Source: Pestalotiopsis fici W106-1 (lineage: Eukaryota > Ascomycota > Sordariomycetes > Amphisphaeriales > Sporocadaceae). From it: 64,000 bases of DNA. Position numbers and translations under genes: made by a program. This document shows positions 46,598 through 58,807 of this stretch, piece after piece (position 1 is the stretch's first letter; every line of letters begins with the position of its first letter). Below the pieces are notes generated by a model. It did not search any database. It was given only the letters and a program-made list of their open reading frames with translations, and had not been told where the DNA came from. Location: NCBI RefSeq assembly GCF_000516985.1, contig NW_006917096.1, positions 2,217,606 through 2,281,605 of the forward strand. Direction: 5' to 3'.

Positions 46598-48634
46598 TCA
46601 TGCGCTGAACCGCTTGAACATGAGCGCTTTAGTTGGATCAGGCAGGGAATCGAGCCCCATGTTCAGGTTAGGATAGCGTTCAGTGAAGCCCTTGGGCATC
46701 TCAAACTCATATTCAAGCAGGATCCGAGCTAGAATCAGCTTGATCTCATTGGCAGCAAAAAATCGACCGGGACTTTGTTTCTGCGAGTCAGCTTCCGTTG
46801 TGCATGTCTTGAGCGCAATTGTTTGGTGGGACAGGCGCTATGGGTGTAGCGAGTTCTACAATGTAGTGAGGGCACTTGAATGAGGGCTAGGGGCGTAGAG
46901 TGGTCCAAGAAAGAAGGAAGCTCACCATGCATGCCGCCCGTAGCCAAAGGCCATGAATTCCTTGGTAGCTGTAACAAACTGATGCTGCTCTCTGTTCTTG
47001 TATCCCAGCGGGTCTGGGATTGCGCCAGCTCGGAGATTCATGAAACGGTGGCCATCAAAGGTCTGCGCATGAAAGCTTAGCTCTCATGTATTCTATCGGT
47101 ATTTTCCCGTAATTTTAGATTCTCACCTCGGGGTTTGAGTACAAGTTTGAATCTTGAACGATGCTCGCGTGAGCCGATTCGATATGAGTGCCAGCCGGCA
47201 GATGCGTACCATCGCTGAGCGTAATTGGCTTTTCAACAATACGAATGAACCGGACTGTTGTTCAATCAGTCTTTTACTCTCAATGGAGGATGGATATTTT
47301 CGATACTGACCCAAGTTTCCCGGGTTAATCCTTTGCGACTCTTTCATGACACTATCGAGGAGTTTCATTTCAAAGAGAGCGTGAGTTGTCAATTTTCCAC
47401 CGTTTGCAGCCATGACTGATCTGATCTCGTGGCGAAGTTCCTTCACCAGCTCAGGCTGAACTGCGATGTCGTAGAGCCTAAAACTGATTTAGAGCCTGCG
47501 GCAAGCGTCTGCATGACGTTTGAGTGAACGAACTTACACGAGGGTGGTTGTCAACGTGGTCGTGTGAATCGCGGCTAAACCGAGATTCAGTTGTATCAGG
47601 GCGAGGGAGTCGTCGCTCACACCGTATTCTGCTGCTTTATTCATCATCCATTGAAGCATATCGTCAGGTAGTTCATGACCCTGCTCCACCATCCGCCTTC
47701 GTTGAGCAACGATAGGACTCAACCAGGCGACGGCGTTGCTTCGATGCTGATGAAGGCTTTTGATCTCCGGGATGAAGTACTGGCCGATGGGCCGTGTCCA
47801 CTTGCTCCACTGCTTCAATTTGCCAATCGCTGTGAATAGATCGACGGTATACATAGTCGCAGGCACGATCCAGTCTTCCGAGCGACAGAGCTCTGGACCC
47901 AGGAAGATGTTGCCCGAAGCAATTGCGACAATGCGCAGCATCTTCTGATAGATGACAGCCTCAGTCCAGTCATTGCATGGTCCCAGCTCTTCAATTACTG
48001 TGCGCGTAACCTCTGCTTCAAGCCTTTCGTTAATGCGGCCTGTGAGACTCGGCATCAGCATTTTGTACAACCACGATTTGAGTGCTCAACTTACCCAAGC
48101 CGTGCGTAAGATCGCTCCGTATTAGGTGAATCAGGAATTCGGTTTCGTTCGGTTTTCCTCCGAGGCCAGTGTATTTGATCTCGTTACTCTAATACCGTTA
48201 GTGTGTGGCAAATAGCTTCAAGGAAAAGCACTTTGTACCTTTTCGATGGCCTTTTCGATACTGATGTGGGAATCGGGCATGCCTTTCACATCGTCTAACA
48301 AGCAACGAGGTATCACTATTCTTTCGCCTGAAGGCTCATCAGTACTGCGAAGCTACTGCCCAGTCTCAAAGATTGCCTTACCATCAGTACCTGTTAATCT
48401 CCATACCCTGTCCTTGAATCTCTCATAACCCTTGTTGTACAAGTCTTGTGCAGTTGAGAGAAACGCCTTTCTACGCTGCTCCGGGCTTCCCAACTCTTCC
48501 CCCAAAAGCGGTATCTTGTCTAAGCCGGGTTTTCTTGGCGAGTTCAGTCTAAGTATCATGACAACACTAGAAAGCAGAGCGAACAAAATCAGGACCGCCA
48601 CGGGCTCGGCTGCGAGAATCAAGATTTGATCCAT
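46598..48634 (-). CDS. cytochrome P450, CYP68/ent-kaurene-oxidase-like
   Basis: Eight exons: 48634-48391, 48327-48239, 48188-48095, 48039-47538, 47477-47311, 47254-47127, 47062-46926 and 46772-46598, giving 511 residues, a full-length microsomal P450. An N-terminal membrane anchor (AEPVAVLILFALLSSVVMIL) is followed by a Pro-poor hinge. The I-helix is LGLAAIHTTTLTTTL, the K-helix ExxR is in SVMKESQRINP, a PERF-like block is FDGHRFMN, and the haem loop is FGYGRHACPGRFFAANEIK with the ligand Cys at 454. This haem loop and the AAIHTT I-helix are typical of fungal P450s that oxidise terpenoids and indole-diterpenes. No key residue is missing. Confidence 0.9.
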
Positions 48635-49653
48635 AATTTCCTCTTACTTGAGCCAGTGCGAGGAGGAAGATGTGATCAAAGGGGCGTATGAAAGATGCCC
48701 GAGTTGATCTGCGATCCATAGAACAGAGGTGCTGGAGAGCTATCTAATATATCCGATCAGGTGGTCTGCGGTGGGTACTGAATACGTCAGTGCCACACTT
48801 CATTCCAAAAATTGATTTTTCTGGCCAGACTCGAAGATTTGGAAAAGAAGAAGGGGGAAGAACCGGGAAGGACTCAATACCGCAGTACAGTGCCTATCGT
48901 GGGTCTTGATCACCCAAGCAAACTCTATTTGTAAGTGGATCTGGATCTCGGCAAATCCTTGCTTGCCCAACACACTCTCAGGCTATTATAAGTGCGGTAA
49001 GTGGGTTGTGAAATAAACTATATCCGGTACAACCCTTATGCATTTCCGTGGCTGACGACATGGAGGGGATCTCTGGTTCGGCATGGTCTGATGAGGCCCA
49101 ACACTCTAAGGTTGTCAGGGTTAACGGAGTTCCCACAATCTTCTCATCTCACAATCTCTCATCTGAACATGCAGACACATGAAGAAAATAAATTTGAAAA
49201 AAGAAAGAGAAATGAAAATGATTTCACCTGATCTCAGAACAAAGTTGATCGAACATGATTGTTCGCTATCTGTGGTTGGGCAAAAGCGTCCGTCCAGCCT
49301 GCCATCGTGTATCATCAAGCTCTAACTTTCCTCATATGGACACTTGTATCCTATTTCAACATCATCATTGCCGAGAAGTCCATGAGAAACGTGAACAGAA
49401 TAACCCTCATACATATACGTACGCATCCGGGTCAAGTTGGGCCCAGAACTCCAAGTAAGTCACTAGAACGTAGTTAGAGTCATGTTTGCATAAACACACT
49501 CACATCTATACTTATATGCATGCGACAGAAAAGTTGGAGACGAAGCTCAATCACTTAATACTTTCAGAAATATGCTGCAATTTAAATAGGTACAAGCTGT
49601 AAATTTATCGAAGGTGGTAAATACTAGTTTCACTACCTATGAAAATGTTCAGA
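48635..49653. other. intergenic, promoter of the first P450
   Basis: About 1 kb without a supported gene. The left part is upstream of the P450; the right part lies beyond the O-methyltransferase stop codon. Confidence 0.4.
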
Positions 49654-50857
49654 TTACTGGAGTCGAGCCTCTAACACTGCTTGCAACTCCCCCGGCTTCT
49701 GCCAGACCCGTTTGAGAGAAAGTCCTGCGCTCTCCAACAGGTGTCGAAACTGGGCCTCTGTCCGCTCTTTACCTGCGTAGGTCATCATGACAGCGTCCGA
49801 GGCAGCCGTCAAGAAATCGCATCCTACTTCCGGAACGACAAAGGTCGCTATTAGCAAACGAGAGTGAGAGTCCATGGCCGCGGCTTGATTTTTCAAGATG
49901 AGTTTGCAAGCGGCATCGGGCCAATCGCACATAATGCGACGTAGGTAGTAGAACGCGGCCCCTGGGAATTTGTTTTCAGTCAATACTTTCCAATCTTCAA
50001 TGTGGAGTACATGGATCTATTGTCTTACCTTTTACTGGCTGAGGATCGAAGAAGTTGTAAGGCATCGTCTTCTTCACCACGGCGTGGATATCCTGCTCCA
50101 CGCTGCTCAAGACAAGTGCCTGATCTTGTAAGATGATTCTGCCATGCAACTCCGGATGCGCCTTGGCCAACGCCCGAGATGCCTGGCCCTTGCCGCCTCC
50201 GACATCGACCAAGACATCGTCGGCACTTGACCATTTGACCTCCTGATCGAAGGGAAAGACTCCCACTATTCCAATGAATTCCATCTCTTGGTCTCGGTCG
50301 AATACCTCGGCCTTCTCAGGGTGCTTGGCCAGGTAGCCAAACAATGAATCACCCCCATGCGCCATGGAGAAGGGACAGTTGTCGCTTGACTCGGGAGACT
50401 TCCACCCGTTTTGAGCCAGCCATTGGTGTTGTACCAAGAAGCAGGGAAGCGTCTCGTCAAAGCCATGTAAGAACGCGGCGCGAATGGCTGGCTGTTTAAA
50501 GCCAACGGACACAGGGGTGTGTGCATACTCTCCAAGGTTAGGAGATGCGAAGATGTTGGATGCCAGGAGCGGGCGCAGGAGACGAATGAGCAAGTCTTCG
50601 GTTGCTCCGCTTGCCTTTGCGAGTTGGGTAATGGGTATAGTGCCGGTTTCCGGGACGAGCTGAAAGGATAGCCATGTGTCAGCTAGGGCTTGTTGCCATT
50701 TTATCTAATAGTCGACCGGTTCACGACGCGGAAGTATACTTACATCATACAAGCGAAGCTCGATAATAGAGCGTAAAGCTGTCATAGTGACGATGGGTGC
50801 CAGAGACTGGTGCAGCAGAAGCTGCGCCGGATTAATGGAGGGAAATTCAGAACCCAT
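49654..50857 (-). CDS. O-methyltransferase, class COMT/family 2
   Basis: Three exons (50857-50744, 50659-50029, 49961-49654) give 350 residues. It should transfer a methyl group from SAM to a hydroxyl of a small molecule. The SAM motif is VLVDVGGGKGQASRALAKAH at about residues 190-210, and the N-terminal dimerisation and winged-helix part is present (TGTIPITQLAKASGATEDLL). FFDPQPVKGAAFYYLRRIMC and DW then spell the usual motif of this family, normally with a catalytic His in YYLRxxLHDW. Here that position is Cys in IMCDWPD, so the general base may be missing or displaced. The gene ends in the C-terminal segment LLESAGLSLKRVWQKPG. It lies between two P450s, as expected of a tailoring enzyme. 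Confidence 0.9.
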
Positions 50858-51558
50858 CTTGCTTGTCGATGAATCGTTCAAAATAACACTTGTGGTATGT
50901 GGGTTGCTGAATGCCGTAAGGACAAGACTGCACCAAAGTGTATGTTTGTAGCAATAATGGGCCATATATAATGGTTTCGACTTTGTAGTTTCCGGATGAC
51001 ATGTTTGTGTCGACCAGTTCATCAGACGGTGACAGTGCGATTTTGGTACAGTTGCGCAGCCTTCATCAACTGCCGAATGTATTCAAGGAATGATCGCTTC
51101 TTTAAAGTTCAATATCTCTCATCACCTTTCGATTTGCATATGTGACTACGATTCTCAAGCCAGAGAGTGTAAAGGATCTATAGTTGTGGATACAACGGCA
51201 CTCGGCTGTTCCAGGTTGTGAGCCCTGAATAGAATCTTGAACTTCCTGATGTAAATGATTGGTTATCAAGCAAGGAAAACGGTCATGGGCATGAAATGCT
51301 CATCTGAGACACTGATTGGCAAGCTTCTCTATCTCGCGGGCGCCAAAAATTCCGAGTTTGAGACTCGCCTAATGCTGCGTAATTGGTCTATTTGGTCAAG
51401 TACCTGCGTAGACAGTGACTATTCTGCCCAATCTCGACATCAACGAGCTAAAGTGGCTATATAAATGTTGCAGTAGGTCTCAAATCATGTCGTAAGTATG
51501 TAGAAGTTTGTTAACTATTGCCAAACACAATATTGAACCTATCAGTACCAAAACAGTC
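50858..51558. promoter_or_regulatory. divergent promoter region, O-methyltransferase and second P450
   Basis: 701 bp between two head-to-head start codons. No specific site was recognised. Confidence 0.45.
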
Positions 51559-53532
51559 ATGTTCTCAGCAACCTTTATTTCACTTTTCGGTGGCTTCTTT
51601 GCCTTTCTGGCATACAAGTTAGCTACGTTGGGCTCTGAAATTCCCGATGGCATTCCCTGGGTCGGGCAAGACTATCCGGGCCCTTTCAAGCGCACCAGGT
51701 CGTATCTTCGCAGCGTCTTCCATACACGTGAGATGATTAGAGAGGGATATGAAAAGGTATCTTCCTAGAAACTAAATCATAGATTATAGGAGAAAAGCTC
51801 AAGTTCAGCAGCATTCAAAGAATGGCCGGTCTTTTGTCCTTCCGAACCTCTTTACGGGCGCCGAAATACTTATTCCGCCTTCTCAAATTGATTGGTATGG
51901 CATTTTATACCGGTAAAAAAAGGTGATGGAGCTGACCCTCTTTGATGAAAGGCTCAATGAACAGGTCGAGGAAGACTTCAGTATCATCGAAACCCATAAA
52001 CAGTTTATCCGGGCGGATTATACGATGCTTCTGGACCAGACAACCATACACGAGCGCATCTACAGAGGGGCATTCCGCAAGAACCTGACCAGGAGATTTT
52101 ACGAGCTCTTATCGCCACTCGCCGAGGAAGTAGAGCATGCACTCGATGGGCAAGCCGGACTAGACCACAAAGAGTGGAAGCTCATTGAAGGTTTCAAATT
52201 CTGGAAGAGGGTCGTGGTCCAGTCCGTCAGTAGCATTTTTGTGGGCAAACCCCTTTGCAACGATCCGTCGTACTTGTACTACGCCAGCAGGTTTAACCAG
52301 AACGTGATGCTGAAAGCCGGCATCATTGGCACCCTGCCATCTTTCCTTCGCCCGTAAGGTATAGCCCAGTATTAGTGCCTTGGAAACCACTCTAACCTGA
52401 GGCAGTGTTTTTGGCTACCTGATTGTGCTTACCGACAAGTACTACCACGCAAGGTGTGCAAGCATCACAAGCCCTACCATCAAAGAACGCTTGCATCACC
52501 AAATGGAGTTGGCTTCGGGCAAAGCAGGAGTTGCTGTATCCCAACCGGTACGTAGCCAGCCTAAACCCATGTTTTCAATCGGCAGTCGGTTCCTGAAGGC
52601 GCTGACGATGATGAGTAGAATAACCTCCTGATTTGGTCGTGCGCGGATGCCGTCCAAGCGGCCCAGAGTGGCAATGCGGCAAAGTTCTCGTTGGATTTCC
52701 TCACGCGGCGTTTGAGTTTGATGAACTTTACGTCCACGCACAGTACCGGTCTCAATCTGAACAGCATGTTGCTCGATCTCCTCTTCTCAGCCAAGGAACA
52801 CGCTGAGCAGGGGTTAAGTGGGCCGAGCATGATGGACCGCGTACGATGTGAGGTCGAGAACGCGTATCAGACATACTGCGAGACCAGAGATCGGAACCCT
52901 CATGCCGGGCAGGTTTTCTTGGAGTCCTTGCCTACCATGGAGGCTTGCTTCAAGGAGACATTGCGCCTGCGGGGCTTTGTGTCCCGCATCGCGATGAAGA
53001 CAACCACAGCTCGGGGTAGTCAAATCAACGTTCCAACGGTGGGCGTCGTACCTCGAGGAATTAAAGTTGGCATCCCAGTCTGGGGTCTCCACCACGATGA
53101 AGAAATTTATAAGGATCCCTTTCAATGGTCAGCGGAGAGGTGGCTTGACAATGGGCCCATGCAAAGCATGCCAGTCGGGGGTGGGGGCTCACACGAGATG
53201 TACAGAAGTTACATTCCGTTTGGGTACAAATCCACTGTTTGGTAAGTGCCCAATCAAGATGCTCCAAGATTCTTGGGACTGAGCTAACGCATCGTTCCGA
53301 CCCGAGCAGCCCTGGCAGGTTTTTCGCTGTCAACGTGGTAAAGTTAATTGCAGCCCATGTTATATTGCACTATGACCTTCAATTACCGGCCGACGCCGAA
53401 CGCTCCGGACATCTGTGGTGGGGCCCGTCCATCAGCTATGGCACAGACGCAAAGTACCTGGTTCGACGGCGTCAGCACACGGTATTCTCGCCAAGCACTG
53501 AGTCTGGGGGCTGGTGGTACCCATCGCTGTAG
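51559..53532 (+). CDS. cytochrome P450 with atypical haem loop
   Basis: Six exons: 51559-51756, 51809-51894, 51952-52353, 52406-52547, 52619-53241 and 53310-53532, giving 557 residues. An N-terminal anchor (ATFISLFGGFFAFLAYKLA) leads into IPDGIPWVGQDYPGPFKRTR. Other P450 parts are SQIDWLNEQVEEDF and the I-helix LMNFTSTHSTGLNLN. The K-helix ExxR is in ACFKETLRLRG, and WSAERW is the PERF-like block. The haem loop created by splicing reads PFGYKSTVCPGRFF: the ligand Cys and CPGR are kept, but the consensus FxxGxRxC has Lys for Gly and Thr for Arg. The exon-2 acceptor could be three bases further on without changing frame. A Copia element starts 12 bp after the stop codon, so the native 3' UTR is displaced. 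Confidence 0.85.
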
Positions 53533-53539
53533 AGCAGGG

Positions 53540-53544
53540 ATTAT
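53540..53544. repeat. target-site duplication (ATTAT), left copy
   Basis: Five bases immediately before the 5' LTR, repeated exactly after the 3' LTR at 58,803-58,807. Confidence 0.9.
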
Positions 53545-53777
53545 TGTCAGATGGTGGACTATGGTTCCCATACACTGGCGTGTGCTTAAGCACACGGATC
53601 AATACCATAGTATCTAAATAAATATACGGGACCTCCCGGGGATTAGCCGGGGCTATCTAAATAAGCGTATATTTTATTAAAACTAAAAGGCGCAAAATAT
53701 AAATTAATATATTATATAATTAATATTAATATTAGATTAATTTAAATTTTAATAGGAAAGTATTATTTTAATTAATA
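53545..53777 (+). repeat. 5' LTR, 233 bp
   Basis: It starts with TG and aligns base for base, without gaps, to 58,570-58,802. Differences are C/T and G/A transitions. Here the outer part, to about 53,617, is unmutated and the inner part is RIP-decayed. A GC-rich core around 53,630-53,655 (CGGGACCTCCCGGGGATTAG), poor in CpA, is preserved in both copies. Confidence 0.93.
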
Positions 53778-56700
53778 ATTAAAAGTTTTAATGCTTCCGC
53801 CGAAGCTATAAAAATAATAATTACGAAAAAAGCCGGAATCGGCCTAACGGCATCGTTAAAAATAACCTCCGATTAAAATAATTAAAAATATACGTTTTAA
53901 ATTTAAGTATAAATTACCGGATTAATTAATTATTTTAAAAATAAAATAATTTTAATTAAAACCTTAATCGAATTAGATATTAAAAAAATTAAATATATAA
54001 AAACCGCGGTAGTAATTTTCGAAATTATAAATAAAAGCGATAATTTAAGTATTTAAAATAAAAAAAACGGGGAATAAACGATAACGGATTTTATTAAAAA
54101 AGGTTAAAAATCGTTTAATTTCGATTATAATTATTATAAAATAAAAAAGGCTATATACGCTAAATAATATACGGTAATTAAAAAAATTACGAAATAAATA
54201 ATTATTACGATTTTTCTAGATTTTTTTTTTATATATTGCTTAATTAACGAGCCTTTATATAAATAATATAAAAATTTTAGGGCTCGCTATAACAAATTAG
54301 CCTCCGATAATAAAAAAAAAGCAAAAAAATAATATTTCGAAATTTTTAAGCCTCCGAAAATATTAAAAAAAGCTATAAATTAGGTTAATAAATAAAAAAT
54401 AATTATAGTAAAAGCCTAAATAAAGCAAATAATTAAAATATAAAATAATTCGGCTTAAGCTATAAATTTCCTAAATACCGTTATTTTAATTATATTATAA
54501 TAGGCCGCTTTTTATTAAATTTATAAAAAATAAAGCATTTTAAATAAAAATTTAAAATATTAGGTAATAAATAACGATTTCCGTAAAAGCTTAAGTATTT
54601 AATAGCCGATTAAGCTAAAAATTAGGAAAGGCGCTTTTGTAATTTACGTTAATAAAGCTGATAAATAGCCTTAAAACGGATAAAATAAAAACGCTTACCC
54701 CGTTAAAAATTAAATGCTTTCCCGATTAAATACGGCTAATTTACGTAAAAAAAAAGTAAATAAATTATTTATAATAAAAAATAAAAAAATATTAAATGCT
54801 TTATTTGCTATCTTTTTTACGCTTTTAATTTATATTTTTATATATTCCTAAAAAGAACTTATTTAAGTTTCGTTTTTAAAAATAAAATATAAATACGAAT
54901 AAATAAAGCCTTTAAAAAAACTTTAATTTATAAAAACAGGTTCGTAATATAAAAAGAATTAAAATTAACCAAATTAATATACTATAAATAACTAAAGAAA
55001 AATCGCTTTTAATTAATACGGATTAATAAGACGGATAATTAATAATAAATATATAAAGCAATTTTATAATATTTATAAAAAATTATTTTTTATGCTATTT
55101 AGTTATTTTAAATTTAGCGATAACGATTTTAATTATAAATATAAAAATAAAGCTTATTAATTATAAATAAGCTTTTAATTACGATTTTATTTAGTTAAGC
55201 GACCGGAAATTATTTATTTACGGATATAATATAATAATTATATAGCTCGGATTTAAAATATTATTATTAAACGATATAGCTTATTATTTTAAGTTATTAA
55301 TTATATTAATATTATTTTGTTAATTATAAAAATAAAAATATTATTAAAATAATAAAAACGATTTTATAATATTACGCAAAAAAAATAAATTTTTAATTAG
55401 CATATTTTAAAATTAATATAAATAATATATTTTCGAATATAGATTTTACGAATTACCTTTAGCGTTATTTGCTATTTACCGGAAAAAATATATAATATAA
55501 ATAAAAAGGCTATTATTAATTAAAAAAGCTATATAATAACATTATAAAATAAGATATTTAGGCCCGGTAGCTTTCGAATATTTTATTTATTTATTTTAAA
55601 AGGTAAAAATTAAAAAATTAATTATAATAAAATATAAAACTTATATATTTGCAAAAATTAAGCGTTAATTACGGCGAGCGTTATAGCTAATTAACGAAGA
55701 TTATAGCGAATAACTAGCTATAAATTTTTATAATTATATTAAAAAAATCGAAAATTATATATCCTAAATATTAATTATTTATCGGTAAACGGGATATATA
55801 TAGAATTATTATTTTACGGAAAGGATTATTATTATATTAATTAACGCTTTCCGATCGTTTTTAGGTATAATAAAAACCTAATATAATATTAAAATTAAAG
55901 TTATCGAATACGATAACAAAATTACCGAAATTAAATAGGTAATCGGAAAATATTTTAAAAATAAATATATTAAATTCGAGCCTTTAATATTATATATATA
56001 AACTTAAAATAAAGCTGCTAAACGCTTAAAGGGTATAATTAAAAAAAAAACGTATAATACGCACCGGCGCAAAATTCTTTTATTAATTTTAGCCTAAAAT
56101 CGGTAAAACCGCGGTATATTTATATAATCGCACGCCGAATTATAATTCCCGATAGCGTATATTATATATAAGATTTTATAAAATAGTTATAAAAATAAAA
56201 AAAATCCTAAATCTAAGCTATAAGCCTAATTAGATTTATTTTAAAATATTCGGATATAAAATATATATAATAACGCTAACGGTATAATAAAAATTCGGCC
56301 GTTTATAGCGATTAATACCTAAAATATAAATAAAATATTTAATCGGATATAAATTATTTAATATTTATAAAATTTAAATTTTTAATTAAAATAAATTAAT
56401 TAATATAAAAAATATAATTATAAATAAAAAAAAATTATACGACGGAAAATAAGATATATTTAAAAATAAGCTTTTAAATATTAATACCTAGCTTATCGCC
56501 GATTTTATAATTAATTACGCAATATTTAAAAACGAAATTTTATAAAAATTAAAAAATAAAAATACCGCCGTAAAAAATATTTTATTAGGCGATAATTAAA
56601 ACGATTAAAAGGAAAATAATAACTAAAAAAATAAAAAAGCAGCGCTAAATAAAAAAAATAAATAATACCTTTTTATTACCGCAAAATTTGCTTTTTAAAT

Positions 56701-57508
56701 TTTATTATAAATATTTTTATTAGCTTTATTAATATATAATATAAAGGCGATTACGATTAAAAATACGGCGCTATTAGCAAAAAAACCTAAAATAATCCTA
56801 TAATAAATAGCTTTTTTAATTAATTATAAAACTATTCCTAAAACAGGATAAAACAATAATTAAAACGATAAAGCGAAGCTAAAACGCTTTTTTTTATTAA
56901 AAAATAAAAATTTATAAAGCGGAAATCCTAGCTCTTTTTAAATAATATTATAAATTATATTATTATCCGTTTAATAAATTATTTTTTTAAATAAAAGCTA
57001 ATTATTTATAAAATTATAAAAATATATAATTTTAAACCGAAATTAATAAAAAAGATTTACGAATAAAAGGCAAATAAATCTTTAATTATATATAAATATA
57101 CGTATATAAATTCGATAAATATAAAAAATTCTAAAAATATAAAGCAAAATTTATCGTTTACGATAATTAATAAGCGAAATTTTAAAATTAAAAAACCTAC
57201 GCGGCTATATTAGCTAAAAAATTATTTTGTACCTTAATCGCGATTATAGCAAAATTCGATTTTAAACTAATATAATATAACGTAATAAACGCGTTTATAT
57301 ACGCTTTTATTAATTAAAATATATTTATAAAAATACCGGATAAATATCGAAAAAAAAATATTATATTATTATTAAATAAAATATTTTATAAATTACGGAT
57401 ATTACCGCTATTATAATAAAAAAAATTTATAAAAACTTTAGCCGAAATCGGCTATACCTAAATATTATATAAGCCTTACGCATTTATTAATAAAAAAATA
57501 TTAGTTTT

Positions 57509-57535
57509 TTTTATATTAACGATATAATTATCGCA
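57509..57535 (+). other. decayed reverse transcriptase YVDD box
   Basis: Reads as FYINDIIIA. Two G-to-A changes explain the departure from YVDDIIIA, consistent with RIP on the opposite strand. This fixes the element's orientation and type. Confidence 0.75.
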
Positions 57536-58569
57536 TATAAAAATAAAAATAAAAAAGCTATTAATTATTTAATATAATATTTTATAAAAAAATATAAAAT
57601 TAATAATAGCGAGCTAATATAATAATTTTTCGGGATAAAAATAATTAAAAATCGTATATTTAAAATAATTTAGTTATTTTAAAAGGCTTATTTTAAAAAA
57701 ATCGCTAAGCTTATAAATAAATAAAAGATTTATATAACGCTAATAGGCTACGAAAAATTTATGCTTTAATTAATTATAGCGCTTTTATATAAAATATAAA
57801 AATATTAAAAAAAAATCGGATTATTATTATTTACGGCTATATTTATAAAGCTAAATATCGTATTCGTAATAGCTAAATTAGCTCGATTTTTTAATAATTT
57901 AAGCTAAATATATTAAAAAGTTATTAATCGAGCTTTAATTTACCTAATTAATATTAAAAAACTTTCGTTTAAAATCGGAAAATCCTTTAATTTAATAATT
58001 GCTAATAACGCATTATTTACCGATAATAATATCGATTGCAAAAATACTTAAATATTCGCTATAAAGCTATTCGGAAAATTAATTAATTAGCGATTAAATA
58101 AATAAAATATAATTATTATTTTTATTATAAAAGCTAAATTATTTATTTTAGCATAAGCTATTAAAAAAATATTATTTATTAGCCGATTATTAAAAAAATT
58201 ATTAATATAATTAAATAATAGCATTATTATTATTAAATATAATAATAAGCAAATTATTAATTTAATTAACGCCGAAATCGCGTTATTAAAAATAAAACTT
58301 TATTATATAAATATTTATAATTATTAATTGCGGCAAAAAGCCTAAAAAAAAGATTAAAATTATTTATAAACTTTTAAATAAAATAATAATAAATAAATTA
58401 ACGAAAAATTTGCTAATAAAAAAATAGCAGAATTTTTTATAATAAATAAAATTTAAAATTATTTATCGTAATTAAAACGAATAATTTTAAAAAAAGCTAT
58501 ATTTTGCTAATTAATAACTTTAATTTAAATATAATTAAATTTACGATAAATCGTAAATTTAAAAAAATA

Positions 58570-58802
58570 TATTAGATAATAAATTATAATTTTTATATAT
58601 TAGCGTATACTTAAATATACGGATTAATATTATAGTATTTAAATAAATATACGGGACCTCCCGGGGATTAGCCGGGGCCACCTAAATAAGCGTATACCTT
58701 ATTAAAACTAAAAGGCGCAGAATATAAATTAATATATTATATAATTAACACCAATATCAGACCAGTTTAAACTCCAATAGGAAAGCACCACCTTGATCAA
58801 CA
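58570..58802 (+). repeat. 3' LTR, 233 bp
   Basis: It starts TA (from TG) and ends CA. Here the inner part is RIP-decayed and the outer part, from about 58,677, is unmutated, the mirror of the 5' LTR. Confidence 0.93.
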
Positions 58803-58807
58803 ATTAT
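58803..58807. repeat. target-site duplication (ATTAT), right copy
   Basis: Matches 53,540-53,544 exactly. It defines the insertion point. Confidence 0.9.

Larger units (their letters stand above)
53545..58802 (+). mobile_element. Ty1/Copia-type LTR retrotransposon, heavily RIP-mutated
   Basis: 5,258 bp with 233-bp LTRs and a 5-bp target duplication. The interior is AT-rich and full of stops, but two RT landmarks survive on the + strand. At 57,138-57,176 a decayed form of the Copia KARxVVRGxQQ block has both Gln codons now TAA. At 57,509-57,535 is a decayed YVDD box reading FYINDIIIA. Their spacing (about 370 bp) fits Copia RT, and RT lies only about 1 kb before the 3' LTR, as in Copia and not Gypsy. 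The two boxes are in different frames, so at least one indel has occurred. An A-rich tract precedes the 3' LTR where the polypurine tract should be. It is not autonomous. Confidence 0.92.

Noticed and set aside
53778..58569. Gypsy-type element
   Set aside because: The RT boxes lie only about 1 kb before the 3' LTR and read as the Copia types; in Gypsy the integrase would follow RT.
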